Source of the DNA: ZC4RG30 sp964455685 | GTDB lineage: Bacteria > Pseudomonadota > Gammaproteobacteria > Steroidobacterales > Steroidobacteraceae | NCBI GenBank assembly: GCA_964455685.1 | Contig: CAYVZE010000003.1 | Span: forward strand, 1 to 64,000 | DNA length: 64,000 nt | Reading direction: 5' to 3' | Made by a program: the position numbers and the translations under genes | The notes under the pieces: generated by a model | The model's database searches: none | Told to the model about the DNA's origin: nothing | What the model saw: the letters and a program-made list of their open reading frames with translations, nothing else | In this document: in pieces, positions 44,257 to 54,700 of the stretch | How the letters are laid out: each line of letters opens with the position of its first letter | Numbering within the stretch: the first letter of the stretch is position 1

Positions 44257-46137
44257 ATGTGCGGCATCACCGGAATCCTCCGCACCGATGGCGCCCCGGC
44301 CGACCGCGGCCTGGTGGAACGGATGACGGCGTGCATCAAGCATCGCGGCCCGGACGGCGCCGGCCTGCACATGGACCGCGAGGTCGGGCTCGGCCATCGC
44401 CGCCTGAGCATCATCGACCTGGAAGGCGGCTCGCAGCCCATCTTCAACGAGGATTCCACCATCGCCGTCGTCTTCAACGGCGAGATCTACAACTTCGTCG
44501 AGCTGCGGCAGGAACTGGAGCAATGCGGGCACGTGTTCCGTACCAGCTCCGACACCGAAGTGATCGTTCACGGCTACGAACAGTGGGGCACGGACTGCGT
44601 CCGCCGCTTCAACGGCATGTTTGCGTTTGCAGTCTGGGACAGCCGTCGACGCCGCCTTTTCCTGGCGCGCGACCACCTCGGAGTCAAGCCGCTCTACTAC
44701 GCCCGGCTGCCGGGCCAGTTGCTGTTCGCCTCGGAAATCAAGGCGCTGCTCGCCAGCGAGGCCGTTGCCCGCCGCGTCGACACTGAGGCGCTCGGCGAGC
44801 TGTTCACCTTCCGCTTCGTACCTGCCCCACGCACGCTGTTCGACGGCATCCACAAGCTTCCGGCCGGGCACCTGATGGTGGCCGAGGGCGGAAACCTGAA
44901 GATCGAGCGGTTCTGGGACAGAATTCCCCGCCACCTGCAGGATGCCCGCGAGGAATCGCTGGTGGAGCAGTACCAGGCGCTGGTGCAGGACGCCGTACGC
45001 CTGCAGCTGCGCAGCGACGTGCCTGTGGGGCTGTTCCTCAGCTCCGGCGTCGACTCCGGCTGCTTGCTGGCCGAGATGCGGCGCCAGTCTGGCGGAGCCA
45101 TACATACCTTCACCATCGGCTTCGAGGACGGCGAAAGGACCAACGAAACAGATGACGCCCGGGAAATGGCGCGCCGATTCGGATCCACCCACCACGAGTG
45201 GATCATCACGGCGGAGGACTACCTGGAGTACTACGACCGCTACCTGTGGGACCTCGAGGAACCGGTCGGCAACGAGACGGCCGCAGCGTTCTACTTCGTA
45301 GCGAAGCTCGCCGCCCGGGAGGTCAAGGTTGCGCTCACCGGCCAGGGCGTGGACGAGCCCTGGGCCGGCTATCACCGGTACCTCGGCCTGAAGATGTCCG
45401 ATACCTACCAGCGTATCCCGGCATTGATCCGCAGGGGCCTGATCCGGCCACTGGTGAACGCACTGCCGCGCAATGAGCGGCTCAAGCGCGGCGTCGCGTC
45501 ACTCGACGAACCGGACATCCTCACGCGCTTCGCCAAGATCTATTCGTTCTTCACCGAGGACATGCGACAGTCGCTGTTCCGGGGCGACCGACCGGAACTG
45601 GCGGTGCACCAGGGCTACAAGGCCAGGCAGGCCATTGCACGCCTGCAGCGCGACGTGACACACCTGGATCCGGTGAGCCAGATGCTGTACATCGACACGC
45701 GGGCCAGCCTGCCTGATGATCTGCTGATGGTCAGCGACAAGACCTCAATGGCCAACTCCATCGAATCCAGGGTACCGTTCCTCGACTGGCGCATCATCGA
45801 GTTCATCGAATCGCTGCCCCTGGAATTCAAGATCCGCGGCGGCACCGGCAAGTACCTGCACAAGAAGGCCATCGAAGCCTGGCTTCCGCAGGAAATCGTC
45901 TATCGCAAGAAGAAGGGCTTCGCCAACCCGGTGGAGAAGTGGTTGCGCGACCGCATGGCCGCCTACGTGGAGGACTTGCTGTTCGACAGCACATCCGGCG
46001 TCCGGGATTTCTTCGACGTCGGCTACATACGCACCATCATGCGTGAACACCAGGCCGGCCGCGAAAGCTACATGCGGCACATCTATCTGCTCATCTCCTT
46101 CGAGATGTGGCACCGCCGTTTCATCCGGGGTAGCTGA
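44257..46137 (+). CDS. asnB: Asparagine-synthase-type glutamine amidotransferase
   Basis: The 626-residue protein has an N-terminal class II glutaminase (catalytic Cys2 in MCGITGIL; RGPDGAG; NGEIYNF) and a synthetase domain with the pyrophosphate loop SSGVDSG and GQGVDEPWAGY. Free asparagine synthases and the amidotransferases of exosortase-type polysaccharide loci share this layout; location points to the second, which would put an amide on a uronic acid. The step is inferred. SD-like GCGAGG lies before the ATG; the stop overlaps the next ATG. Confidence 0.85.
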   Translation: MCGITGILRTDGAPADRGLVERMTACIKHRGPDGAGLHMDREVGLGHRRLSIIDLEGGSQPIFNEDSTIAVVFNGEIYNFVELRQELEQCGHVFRTSSDTEVIVHGYEQWGTDCVRRFNGMFAFAVWDSRRRRLFLARDHLGVKPLYYARLPGQLLFASEIKALLASEAVARRVDTEALGELFTFRFVPAPRTLFDGIHKLPAGHLMVAEGGNLKIERFWDRIPRHLQDAREESLVEQYQALVQDAVRLQLRSDVPVGLFLSSGVDSGCLLAEMRRQSGGAIHTFTIGFEDGERTNETDDAREMARRFGSTHHEWIITAEDYLEYYDRYLWDLEEPVGNETAAAFYFVAKLAAREVKVALTGQGVDEPWAGYHRYLGLKMSDTYQRIPALIRRGLIRPLVNALPRNERLKRGVASLDEPDILTRFAKIYSFFTEDMRQSLFRGDRPELAVHQGYKARQAIARLQRDVTHLDPVSQMLYIDTRASLPDDLLMVSDKTSMANSIESRVPFLDWRIIEFIESLPLEFKIRGGTGKYLHKKAIEAWLPQEIVYRKKKGFANPVEKWLRDRMAAYVEDLLFDSTSGVRDFFDVGYIRTIMREHQAGRESYMRHIYLLISFEMWHRRFIRGS

Positions 46138-47096
46138 TGGACGTCTCTGTCTGCATCGTCAACTGGAACACGCGCGAGCTGCTATGCCAGTGCATCGACT
46201 CCGTGATCCGCCTGACCGGACCGAAGGTGAGCTACGAGATCATCGTCGTGGACAACTGTTCCGCCGACGGCAGCGTGGAAGCCGTGAGGTCCAGGTTTCC
46301 GGAGGTACGCGTGGTGGCCTCGGAGGAGAACCTGGGCTTCGCGCGCGGGTGCAATCTCGCCGCAAGTCAGGCCAATGGCCGGTACATCTTCTATCTGAAC
46401 CCGGATACGGAGTTCGTCACCGACGCAATGACCGGCATGCTGGAAGAGATTGAGCGCGATCCCGGCATCGGCGCCGTGGGCTGCCGACTGCTCAACTCCG
46501 ATGGTTCGATCCAGTACACCTGCGCCTGCGACGTACCTTCACCCTGGAACGAGCTGTGTTCGCTGCTGGGCCTGGATCGCCTGTTCCCGCGCAGCCGGCT
46601 GTTCAGTGCCCGCGAGCTGGGCTACTGGGACCACCAGGATACCCGTGACGTGGAATGCCTCTCCGGGGCCTGCATGCTTCTCAGCCGGGAACTCGATTCG
46701 CGCCTGCGGGGCTTCGACGAGAGCTTCTTCATGTACGGCGAGGACGTGGACCTGTGCCTGCGCATCCGCGAGGCGGGATACCGGCTGAGATATCTCGCAT
46801 CCGAGGTCATCTACCATCACGAGGGCGCAGGCAGTCGCAAGCGAGGCCGTGACTTTGCACCGGTGCGCCAGCGCGCGGCCAACCTTCGGGTCATGGCCAG
46901 GCATGACGGTGCCTTGAAGGCCTTCCTGTACCGGATGGCAGTGCTGGCCGGCTCGACAGGGCGCTTCGTGGGGGTTGCCATTGCGGCCCCGGTCATCCTG
47001 GCATTCAGGCCATCGGCCCGGGAACGCCTTGCGCACGTACTGCAGCGCTACGGAGGACTCGCAATGTGGGCGATGGGTCTGCGCCAGCCGGCCTGA
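46137..47096 (+). CDS. GT2-family glycosyltransferase (rhamnosyltransferase-like)
   Basis: The 319-residue enzyme opens DVSVCIVNWNTRELL, with VDNCSADGS, LNPDTEF and the later GACMLLSRELDSRLRGFDESFFMYGEDVDL typical of WbbL-like rhamnosyltransferases. It is the last gene of the plus-strand exopolysaccharide operon, overlapping the amidotransferase stop by one base. Confidence 0.87.
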   Translation: MDVSVCIVNWNTRELLCQCIDSVIRLTGPKVSYEIIVVDNCSADGSVEAVRSRFPEVRVVASEENLGFARGCNLAASQANGRYIFYLNPDTEFVTDAMTGMLEEIERDPGIGAVGCRLLNSDGSIQYTCACDVPSPWNELCSLLGLDRLFPRSRLFSARELGYWDHQDTRDVECLSGACMLLSRELDSRLRGFDESFFMYGEDVDLCLRIREAGYRLRYLASEVIYHHEGAGSRKRGRDFAPVRQRAANLRVMARHDGALKAFLYRMAVLAGSTGRFVGVAIAAPVILAFRPSARERLAHVLQRYGGLAMWAMGLRQPA

Positions 47097-47107
47097 CCCG
47101 GGTAGCT

Positions 47108-47135
47108 CCCGGCCGCGCGTGGCACCGCGGCCGGG
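47108..47135. terminator. Hairpin between convergent genes
   Basis: A perfect 10-bp stem (CCCGGCCGCG with CGCGGCCGGG, 8-base loop) lies between the plus-strand GT2 and the minus-strand beta-helix gene. There is no T-run, so it may aid termination in either direction only weakly. Confidence 0.5.
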
Positions 47136-47147
47136 CCCAAGACCAGC

Positions 47148-48500
47148 TTACTCGACGCTCAGAGACGGCGCCTTGGGAACGCTGACCGCTGCGGACTTGC
47201 CGCCAAACTCGAACGCACCGCGATCCCAGGTTCCATCCGAGCCACGGACGGAACCGAACGCGTCGGACATGTAGGGCGTTTCAAGCCTCTCGCCCGGCAG
47301 CGGCGCCTTGAGGCGATAGTCCTTGTCGGCGATCGACACGAAAATGTCGCAGTTCGACGAGCACACCACCTTGCTGCTGGAGTTGTCTCCGTCCTGCTGG
47401 GTGTTGTAGTACCAGTTGCTGCTGTGCACCGAAACGCCCGCAGTACCCAGGCGCGGCGAGTTGTACCAGATATTGCCGCGCGACTCGTTACCCGAGCCTG
47501 ACTCGATGTGCACGCCACCCCAGAGGCCGCGCACGTTGACCAGCGTGTTGTTGTAGAACTTTACGTTGTTCGCCGAATTGCGGTTGCTTGAGTCGTTGGC
47601 CACGTACACCACGGCTGCGACGCCGCTGCCCGATCCTGCGCGCATATTGCGGCCAGTGCGGTAAGTCGGCGTGTGCGTGATCACGTTGCCCTGGATCAGC
47701 ACGCCCGACCAGGTGCCATTGTTCAAGCCTGCCCAGACGGCGGTGCCCTCGATGTCCTCGATGACGTTGTTGACAAACGTCATGTTGGTGACATCGGTGG
47801 ATGACAGCAATTCGCCATGGATGGCATCGGTGCTGGTATTGCGCGCCAGGTAGCACGAGTTGACCACCAGGTTGCGCCAGTTGCCGCGCATCAGGAACAG
47901 CGTGCGATCAGTGTCGTGGATCGCGCAATACTCAAAGGTCATGTTGCTGTTGCCGGCGAGGCCGTAGATGGCATCGTCACCGATGCCGGTATCACGGCCA
48001 TTGCCCTCTATGTCCACGTAGCGGAAGGTCACGTTGTTCGCGCCGGAGGACCCGCCGTTGTCCAGGCGCACGGCCCGTCCGCCGGAAGCCTTGATCTTGA
48101 TGCCGTACTGCGACGTGGCCCCCTTCCACCAATCCGCGTTGCGGCGCTGGCCGTCGATGATGTAGTAGCCGGTGAGGACCGTGATTTCGCCGAACACCGC
48201 CTGGCCTTCGCCATAGGAGGAGTTCCAGCCCACGTCGCTGCCATGGTCCTCGCTGGTCGCCTTCTTGATGATGATCGGCGTGGTGCCGGAAACGGGATCG
48301 TCGAAGGTATAACGACCGTAGTTCCCGGACGCGAGGTAGTAGGTGTCACCGCGCTTCAGCGTGGCGGGGAGCGATCCCAGGGCATCGCTCCAGCTGGCGC
48401 CAGATCCGCTGGAGCCGGGACGGACGTGCACGTTGGCAGCCGACGCGAACAGCGGAACCAGCAGCAATGCGGTGATCAGGGCGCGAGAGGTTTTTGCCAT
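47148..48500 (-). CDS. Exported right-handed beta-helix protein, candidate polysaccharide-modifying enzyme
   Basis: The 450-residue protein has a signal peptide (MAKTSRALITALLLVPLFASA-A) followed by beta-helix rungs rich in Asn, Gly and Ser (VTFRYVDIEGN, MTFEYCAIHD, MTFVNNVIEDIEG, VKFYNNTLVNV). The opening HVRPGSSGSGASWSDAL resembles pectate-lyase-like and chondroitinase-B-like exported proteins. It may cut or epimerise the polymer made by this locus. No catalytic site was identified. It is downstream of the NRPS-PKS on the same strand, after a 222-bp gap in which I see only a TATAAC -10-like box (about 48533-48538) for this gene. Confidence 0.75.
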   Translation of the reverse strand: MAKTSRALITALLLVPLFASAANVHVRPGSSGSGASWSDALGSLPATLKRGDTYYLASGNYGRYTFDDPVSGTTPIIIKKATSEDHGSDVGWNSSYGEGQAVFGEITVLTGYYIIDGQRRNADWWKGATSQYGIKIKASGGRAVRLDNGGSSGANNVTFRYVDIEGNGRDTGIGDDAIYGLAGNSNMTFEYCAIHDTDRTLFLMRGNWRNLVVNSCYLARNTSTDAIHGELLSSTDVTNMTFVNNVIEDIEGTAVWAGLNNGTWSGVLIQGNVITHTPTYRTGRNMRAGSGSGVAAVVYVANDSSNRNSANNVKFYNNTLVNVRGLWGGVHIESGSGNESRGNIWYNSPRLGTAGVSVHSSNWYYNTQQDGDNSSSKVVCSSNCDIFVSIADKDYRLKAPLPGERLETPYMSDAFGSVRGSDGTWDRGAFEFGGKSAAVSVPKAPSLSVE

Positions 48501-48722
48501 TTGAGCACTTGGGTTTGATCTGGAGAGGTCCGGTTATACAACGGGCCCGCGCAGCGGGGAAATGTGCGCAAATGACGACAATCCCTGCAAATGCCGAATG
48601 ACGCACAATTCCTGGAAAGAATCAGGGTTTTCCCGACGTTCCGGCACTGCGTCACGGCCGGCCCGCGCTATGTCATGCGGGCGCCCGGGGGGGGCGATTC
48701 CGGCCGGGCGGTAGACATGCCT

Positions 48723-51700
48723 TCAGGGCCTTCCAGGCGCCGCCTCCGAACGCAGGAAGGCGGCAAGTGCAGTCGCCGTCGGGTGTGCGAACAGGTCGGC
48801 CACGGCGACGTCAAGCGACAGTTCCTGCTTCATGCGAGCCACTGCCATCACCGCCTGCAGTGACGTTCCACCCAGCTGGAAAAAGTCCTCGTCCGCTTCG
48901 ACGGAAGGCCGCTTGAGCACGGCAGCGAAGACGCCGCGCAGGTCGGTCACGAGGGAATCCCCGGGGCCGCCCGCTTCAACAGCCGCCCCCGCGGCGCGTG
49001 GCAGCTGGCCCGAGGAAATCAAGGCGACCAGGCGCTCGACCTGCGCAGCCAGCGCATCCACGCGCGCGTGCAGAGACTGCATGTCCGCAGGGGCCTCGAC
49101 AGCGGGCCGAGGCACCGCCGGCGGGGCAACCACCGCCTTCGGTTCCGCCGTCTGCCGCGTGGCGCCGGCCGGCCGCCAGTCCGGCGCAAGGCGTTCGTCC
49201 AGCCACGCAGCCAGCGCCGACGGCGTAGGTACATCACCGGCAAGCATCAGGAAGCTCACCTGCTGCTGGAACTCCTCCCGCAGCGCACGACTGATGCGCG
49301 TGAGGAACAGCGAGTCGAAGCCAAGCTCGGGGAAAGACCTGTCGGCGGGCAGCTCCGCTGCCGACATGCCTGACAAGTCCGCCAGTACTGCAAGGATGCG
49401 CTCGAGGATGAGATCGCGCCGGTTGCCGCCCGCAGGTAACTCAGCAGGTGCGGGAACGGACGACACCTGCTGCTGCACGACTACCGGAAGGTCGGCAGGC
49501 GCGGCTGCAGGCAGCGGGATGACGTTCGACCCACGCTGCGAAGATGCCTGCGAGGCGTCGACGAAGCAGCGACGCCGCTCAAACGGATAGGTCGGCAGCG
49601 CCACAATGCGCCGCGCGAAGCCGGCATGGAACTGCCTCCAGTCAGGCTTCACGCCTGCCACCCACAACTGTCCCATGCCATCGAGCACGGCTTCCAGCTC
49701 GGGGCGCTGACGCGCCAGCGCGCCAAGCGTGGGCACGGCCGCAACGAGGTTGTTCTTCGCAGGGTGCTGGCGTGCAAGCTGCGTCAGAACCTGCCCCGGC
49801 CCCACCTCCAGGCACACCATGCGGCCTTTGCCAAGCAGGGTGTGGAAGGCATTCTCGAGCTGGACGGGCTTGCGCACCTGCTGCGGCCAGTAGGCGGGGT
49901 CCGTGGCCTCGGCTGAGGTCATCCAGTCACCGGTGCAGGTGGAAACCCACGGCAGCTGCGGCGCCGTGCGCTCGACGGACTGGGCAGTGCGCAGGAACTC
50001 GTCGAGCATCGGCTCCATCATCGAGGAATGGAACGCATGCGAGGTGCGCAGCAGCTTCGTGTCGACACCTTCCGCCTCAAGCCTTGACTGGAAATCCTTC
50101 ACCAGCGGCGTCGGTCCTGACACGATGCATTGCTGGCTGCCATTGAACGCAGCAATGTCCAGGCCGCCAGGCAGGCGATCCTGCAGCTGTCCGGGTGCCA
50201 TGCGCACTGCCATCATCGATCCGGCGGGAAGAGCCTGCATCAGCGTGGCGCGGCGGGCAAGCAGCCGCAGCGCATCTTCCAGCGTGAAGGTCCCGGCCAG
50301 CACGGCACACACGTACTCGCCGATGCTGTGACCGAGCAGCGTCGCAGGCTTGATGCCCCAGGACATCCACAGTCGCGCCAGTGCGTACTCGGTAACGAAG
50401 ATGGCAGGCTGCGCGTACCCGGTCTGGTCTATCTCTGTCGCGATCGCGCTGTCCGCAGGGACGTCCGCGTACAGCACCTCGCGGATGTCACGCCCCAGAT
50501 GCCCCAGCAGGATGCCGGCGCACTCATCGACGACCTGGCGGTACACCGGTTCGGACGCATAAAGCTGGCGCCCCATGCCGGTGTACTGGGCTCCCTGGCC
50601 GGGGAAGATGAATGCCACGCCCGATGCAGCCTCGGCGGGGGCCGTGGTTGCACTGCGCTCCCTCAGCCGGGTCACCGCTGCGCGCACGTCGGACGCTACC
50701 ACGTATCGCCTGCACGGGAAGGCCTTCCGGCCGCGCTGCAGGGTGAACGCCACGTCAGCCAGCGGCGGGGCGCCCAGGGCTGCCTTCGCCTCAAGCCAGT
50801 CCGCCAGGTTGTGCGACATCCGCTCCAGAGCCTCTGGTGTGCGTGCCGACAGTACCAGCAGCTCGCTGCCGCGGGATGCCGTATCGCAAGCCTGCTCGGG
50901 CGGCTCCTCCAGGACCAGGTGCACGTTGGTGCCGCCCACGCCCAGCGAATTGACGGCCGCCCGGCGCGGCGATTCACCACGCCCCCAGGCAACGAGCTTC
51001 GACACGACGCGGAACGGCGAACTGGCGAAGTTGATGGCCGGGTTCGGCTTGTTGAAGTGGGCTGTCGGGGGGATCTGCTTCCGCGACAAGGCCAACGCGG
51101 TCTTGATCAGTGACGCCACGCCGGCGGCCGCTTCCAGGTGACCCACATTGCCCTTCAGCGAACCGATCCAGCAGTAGCCGGTGGCATTGGTGTAGCGGCG
51201 GTAAGCCTGGGTGAAGGCTGCGATCTCGATCGGGTCACCAAGTCGGGTAGCCGTGCCATGCGCTTCGACGTAACTGATCGTTTCCGGTGGGAACCCTGAC
51301 ATCTCCAGCGCGCGCTGGATCGCATCTGCCTGCCCGGACACGCTGGGAGCGGTGAATCCGGCCTTGTCGTCGCCGTCATTGTTGATGCCGATACCATGAA
51401 TGACGGCCAGGATGTTGTCGCCGTCACGCTGGGCATCGGAAAGCCGCTTGAGCATCACCACGCCGGCGCCACTGCTGAACACGGTTCCGGTGGCATCGGC
51501 GTCGAACGGCCTGCAGTAGCCGTCCGACGAGGTCATTGCATACTGCTGGGCCACGTAGTCGCGCTTCTGCGGGAACGTGATCGAGACGCCGCCGGCCAGC
51601 GCCATGTCGCACTCTCCCCGCTGCAGGCTGGCACAAGCCTGGGCCACCGCAGCCAGCGAGGTGGAACAGGCGGTCTGTACGGTCACCGCCGGGCCGCGCA

Positions 51701-54700
51701 GGCCGAACTTGTGCGCGACGCGCGTGGTCAGGTAATCCTTGTCGTTGCCCAGGACCACCGGCCAGCCATCGAACTGGTACTGCGCCGCGATGGCCGCTGC
51801 GCCACCCGGACTGGCAGCCAGGTGGTAAAGAAGGTAGGTGTTGAAGCTGCTGCCGCCAAAGACGCCTATGGCTTGCGGGCAGCTCTCGGGATCATAGCCG
51901 GAGGACTCCAGCGCCTCCCAGGCGCATTCGAGGAACACGCGCGCCTGGGGATCCATCACGCTGGCTTCGGCAGGAGTGAACCCGAAGAAGGCCGGGTCGA
52001 ACTGGTCCACGCCTTCCAGGATGCCGCGCGCGCGCACCAGTCCCTGCTGGTCGGGCAACGGGCACTCGCTCTCCTCCCGCGTGAAGCGGGTGATGGTGTC
52101 ACGGCCGCTGACGAGGTTGTCCCAGAACTCCTCGACGCTGGTGGCGCCAGGGAACCTGCCAGCCGCACCGATGATCGCGATCGGCTCGAAGCCGGCAGCC
52201 TGCCTGCGCTCAAGCACCGCGGGCTCCCGAGCCTGCGACTGCACACGATCCGCGTCGGAGGACAGGTGACGGGCCAGGGTACGGATGGTGCTGTGCTGGA
52301 AGAAATCGGTGATATGGGGTTCCTTGCCGATCACCTCCAGCAGCTTCTGCTGCATTTCCACCAGTTGCAGCGAGTTGGCGCCGATGTCGAAGAAGCGATC
52401 GTCGATACCGACCCGGTCGATCTGCAGGATCTCGCACCACAGCCGCTCCATGGTGCGCTCCAGCTCCGTACCAGGAGCCTCGTAGGGCTGCGGCAGGTCC
52501 GGTCGCTTGCGGATCGGCGCCGGGAGAGCCTTGCGATCGACCTTGCCGTTCGGCGTCAGCGGCAGTTCGTCCAGTACCATGAACGCCGCCGGGATCATGT
52601 AGTCAGGGAGGCTCTTCGCCGCAAGGGCCTTGAGTTCCGGCACCAGATCGCGCACCGCAACAGAACGCAGAGGGTTGTTCACAAGCGCCTTCAGGTCGCG
52701 CCCGTGCCGGGCCTGGCTGCCGCTGCCCGACCACGCCAGCGGCGCACCGCCCCCCTTTCGTTCGAACAGCACGTCGAAGTAGCCGGGCTCTTCGCTCCAG
52801 TCGACGCGAACTTCGCAACCCACCTTTTCGGCCAGATCCCAGAAAGCGTCCGGTTCCAGCCCGCCTGCTGCCGCTTCCTGCTGCAGCTCGCGCAACGATC
52901 GAAGATCCTGGGCACTCCCCTTCGTCAACGCGGCCGCGACCGCGAGGTCGCCAAGCAGCCTTGCATTAGGCACGTCCCGGACACAGAACGCGGCCGGCTG
53001 CTCAGAAAGGATCGCCTGGACCTGGTCGAGGTCCAGACCGTCGCGTTTCCAGTTCCGCTCGACCAGCCCGGCCGGCGGTGTGGCCTCAGTCCCGACATGC
53101 AGGACCGCGTCGTACCGGTAGCATGTCAGCTCGTTATGGCAGGGACTGCGTTTGAGCTGGACAGACGCGCCCGTGATCCGACCGATATGGGCCGGCAGGA
53201 GGTGGAAGAACGCCGGATCGACCAGCAGTTCCTCTTCCTCCTTGCAATTGCGTTCCACCTGCGCGCGCAGGTCAGCGACGGACATCGATTCCGGTGCCTG
53301 GAACAATCCGACGGAAGCATGGAAAGATTCCAGCAGGCCGTGGTGGCGCACGTCGCCGACGAAGATCTTCCCGCCATCGGTGATGAGCCGTGCCGCGCGC
53401 TCCAGCACCGTCCGCAGGTAGTCAACGCCGGTGAAGTACTGGATGACCGAGTTGATGATGACCGTGTCGAAGCTCCCCTCCGGCAGGTCAAGGAGGTCAT
53501 CCGCGGTCTTCTTCAGCAGCTCGACATTCGACCAGTCGCCGGGAAGCCGGGCAAGCCGCTGCCGGAGCTGGTCGATGGCGACACCAGAGAAATCCAGGCC
53601 CACATAGTGCTCGCACACCGGCGCTACCCGCGTGACGATCAGGCCGGTGCCACAGCCGATCTCCAGCACGCGCCGCGGCTTGAGCGCCTTGATCCGCCCA
53701 ACGATGGAGTCCAGCCAGTCGCGCATCTCCTGGCGCGGCAGGGGCTCGCGCGTGTAACTGCTGATCCAGACAGTGAAGTCCTCGTCAGGCAGCTGTTCGG
53801 CTCGGGTGTAGTGGGCGTACAGCTCGTCGTGGATGCGCTGCCAGTCCTTGACCTGCTCTTCGCCGTCGTGCGCGTCGCCAGCATCCTCTCCGCCAGATTT
53901 CGGGACCACGTACGCAGCCAGGTACTTCACGCCCGGCACGTCCTCCCTGGCCGTGACCACGGCCTGCGCGACACCCGGGTGGCCGGCCAGGACAGTTTCG
54001 ATTTCTCCCAGTTCGATGCGATAGCCGCGCACCTTCACCTGATGGTCGATGCGACCGAGGCACTCCAGCGTGTTGTCGGCGTGGATGCGCGCCAGGTCAC
54101 CGGTCCGGTACAACCGGCCATCCCCGAACGGATTTGGGATGAACTTCTCAGCGGTCAGCTCGGGCCTGTTGAGGTAACCACGCGCCAGGCCGTCGCCGCC
54201 AATCAGCAGCTCGCCGACCTCTCCCGCCGGCAACAGGTCCATCGTCTCGCTGACGATGTAGACCTGCGTATTGGCAATGGGTCGGCCGATGCTCATGAAG
54301 GACGCACCCTCGGTCACCTTGCCGCACGTGGACCAGATCGTCGCCTCCGTGGGCCCGTACATGTTCCAGAGCTCATGGCACCGCGGCAGAAGCTGCGCGG
54401 CGAGGTCCTTCTGCAGCGGTTCGCCGCCGCACAGGATCCGCAGCCGAGGATGCCCCTTCCAGCCGGCCGCCAGCAGCAGCCGCCATGAGGAAGGCGTCGC
54501 CTGCATCATCGTGGCGCCATGGTAGTCGAGGAGGCGGATGAGTTCCTTGCCGTCGATGGCGGCCTGGCGCGGGACGATGACGACCCTTGCGCCAGTCACC
54601 AAGGGCAGGAAGATCTCCAGCGCCGCGATGTCGAACGACAAGGTCGTGACGGCCAGCAGTACGTCACCTTCGCCAATTCCCGGCTCACGCTGCATCGACT

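Noticed and set aside
51396..54488. Thousand-residue plus-strand frame opposite the NRPS-PKS
   Set aside because: The minus strand carries all expected synthase motifs; the plus frame is low-complexity and has no recognisable domain.
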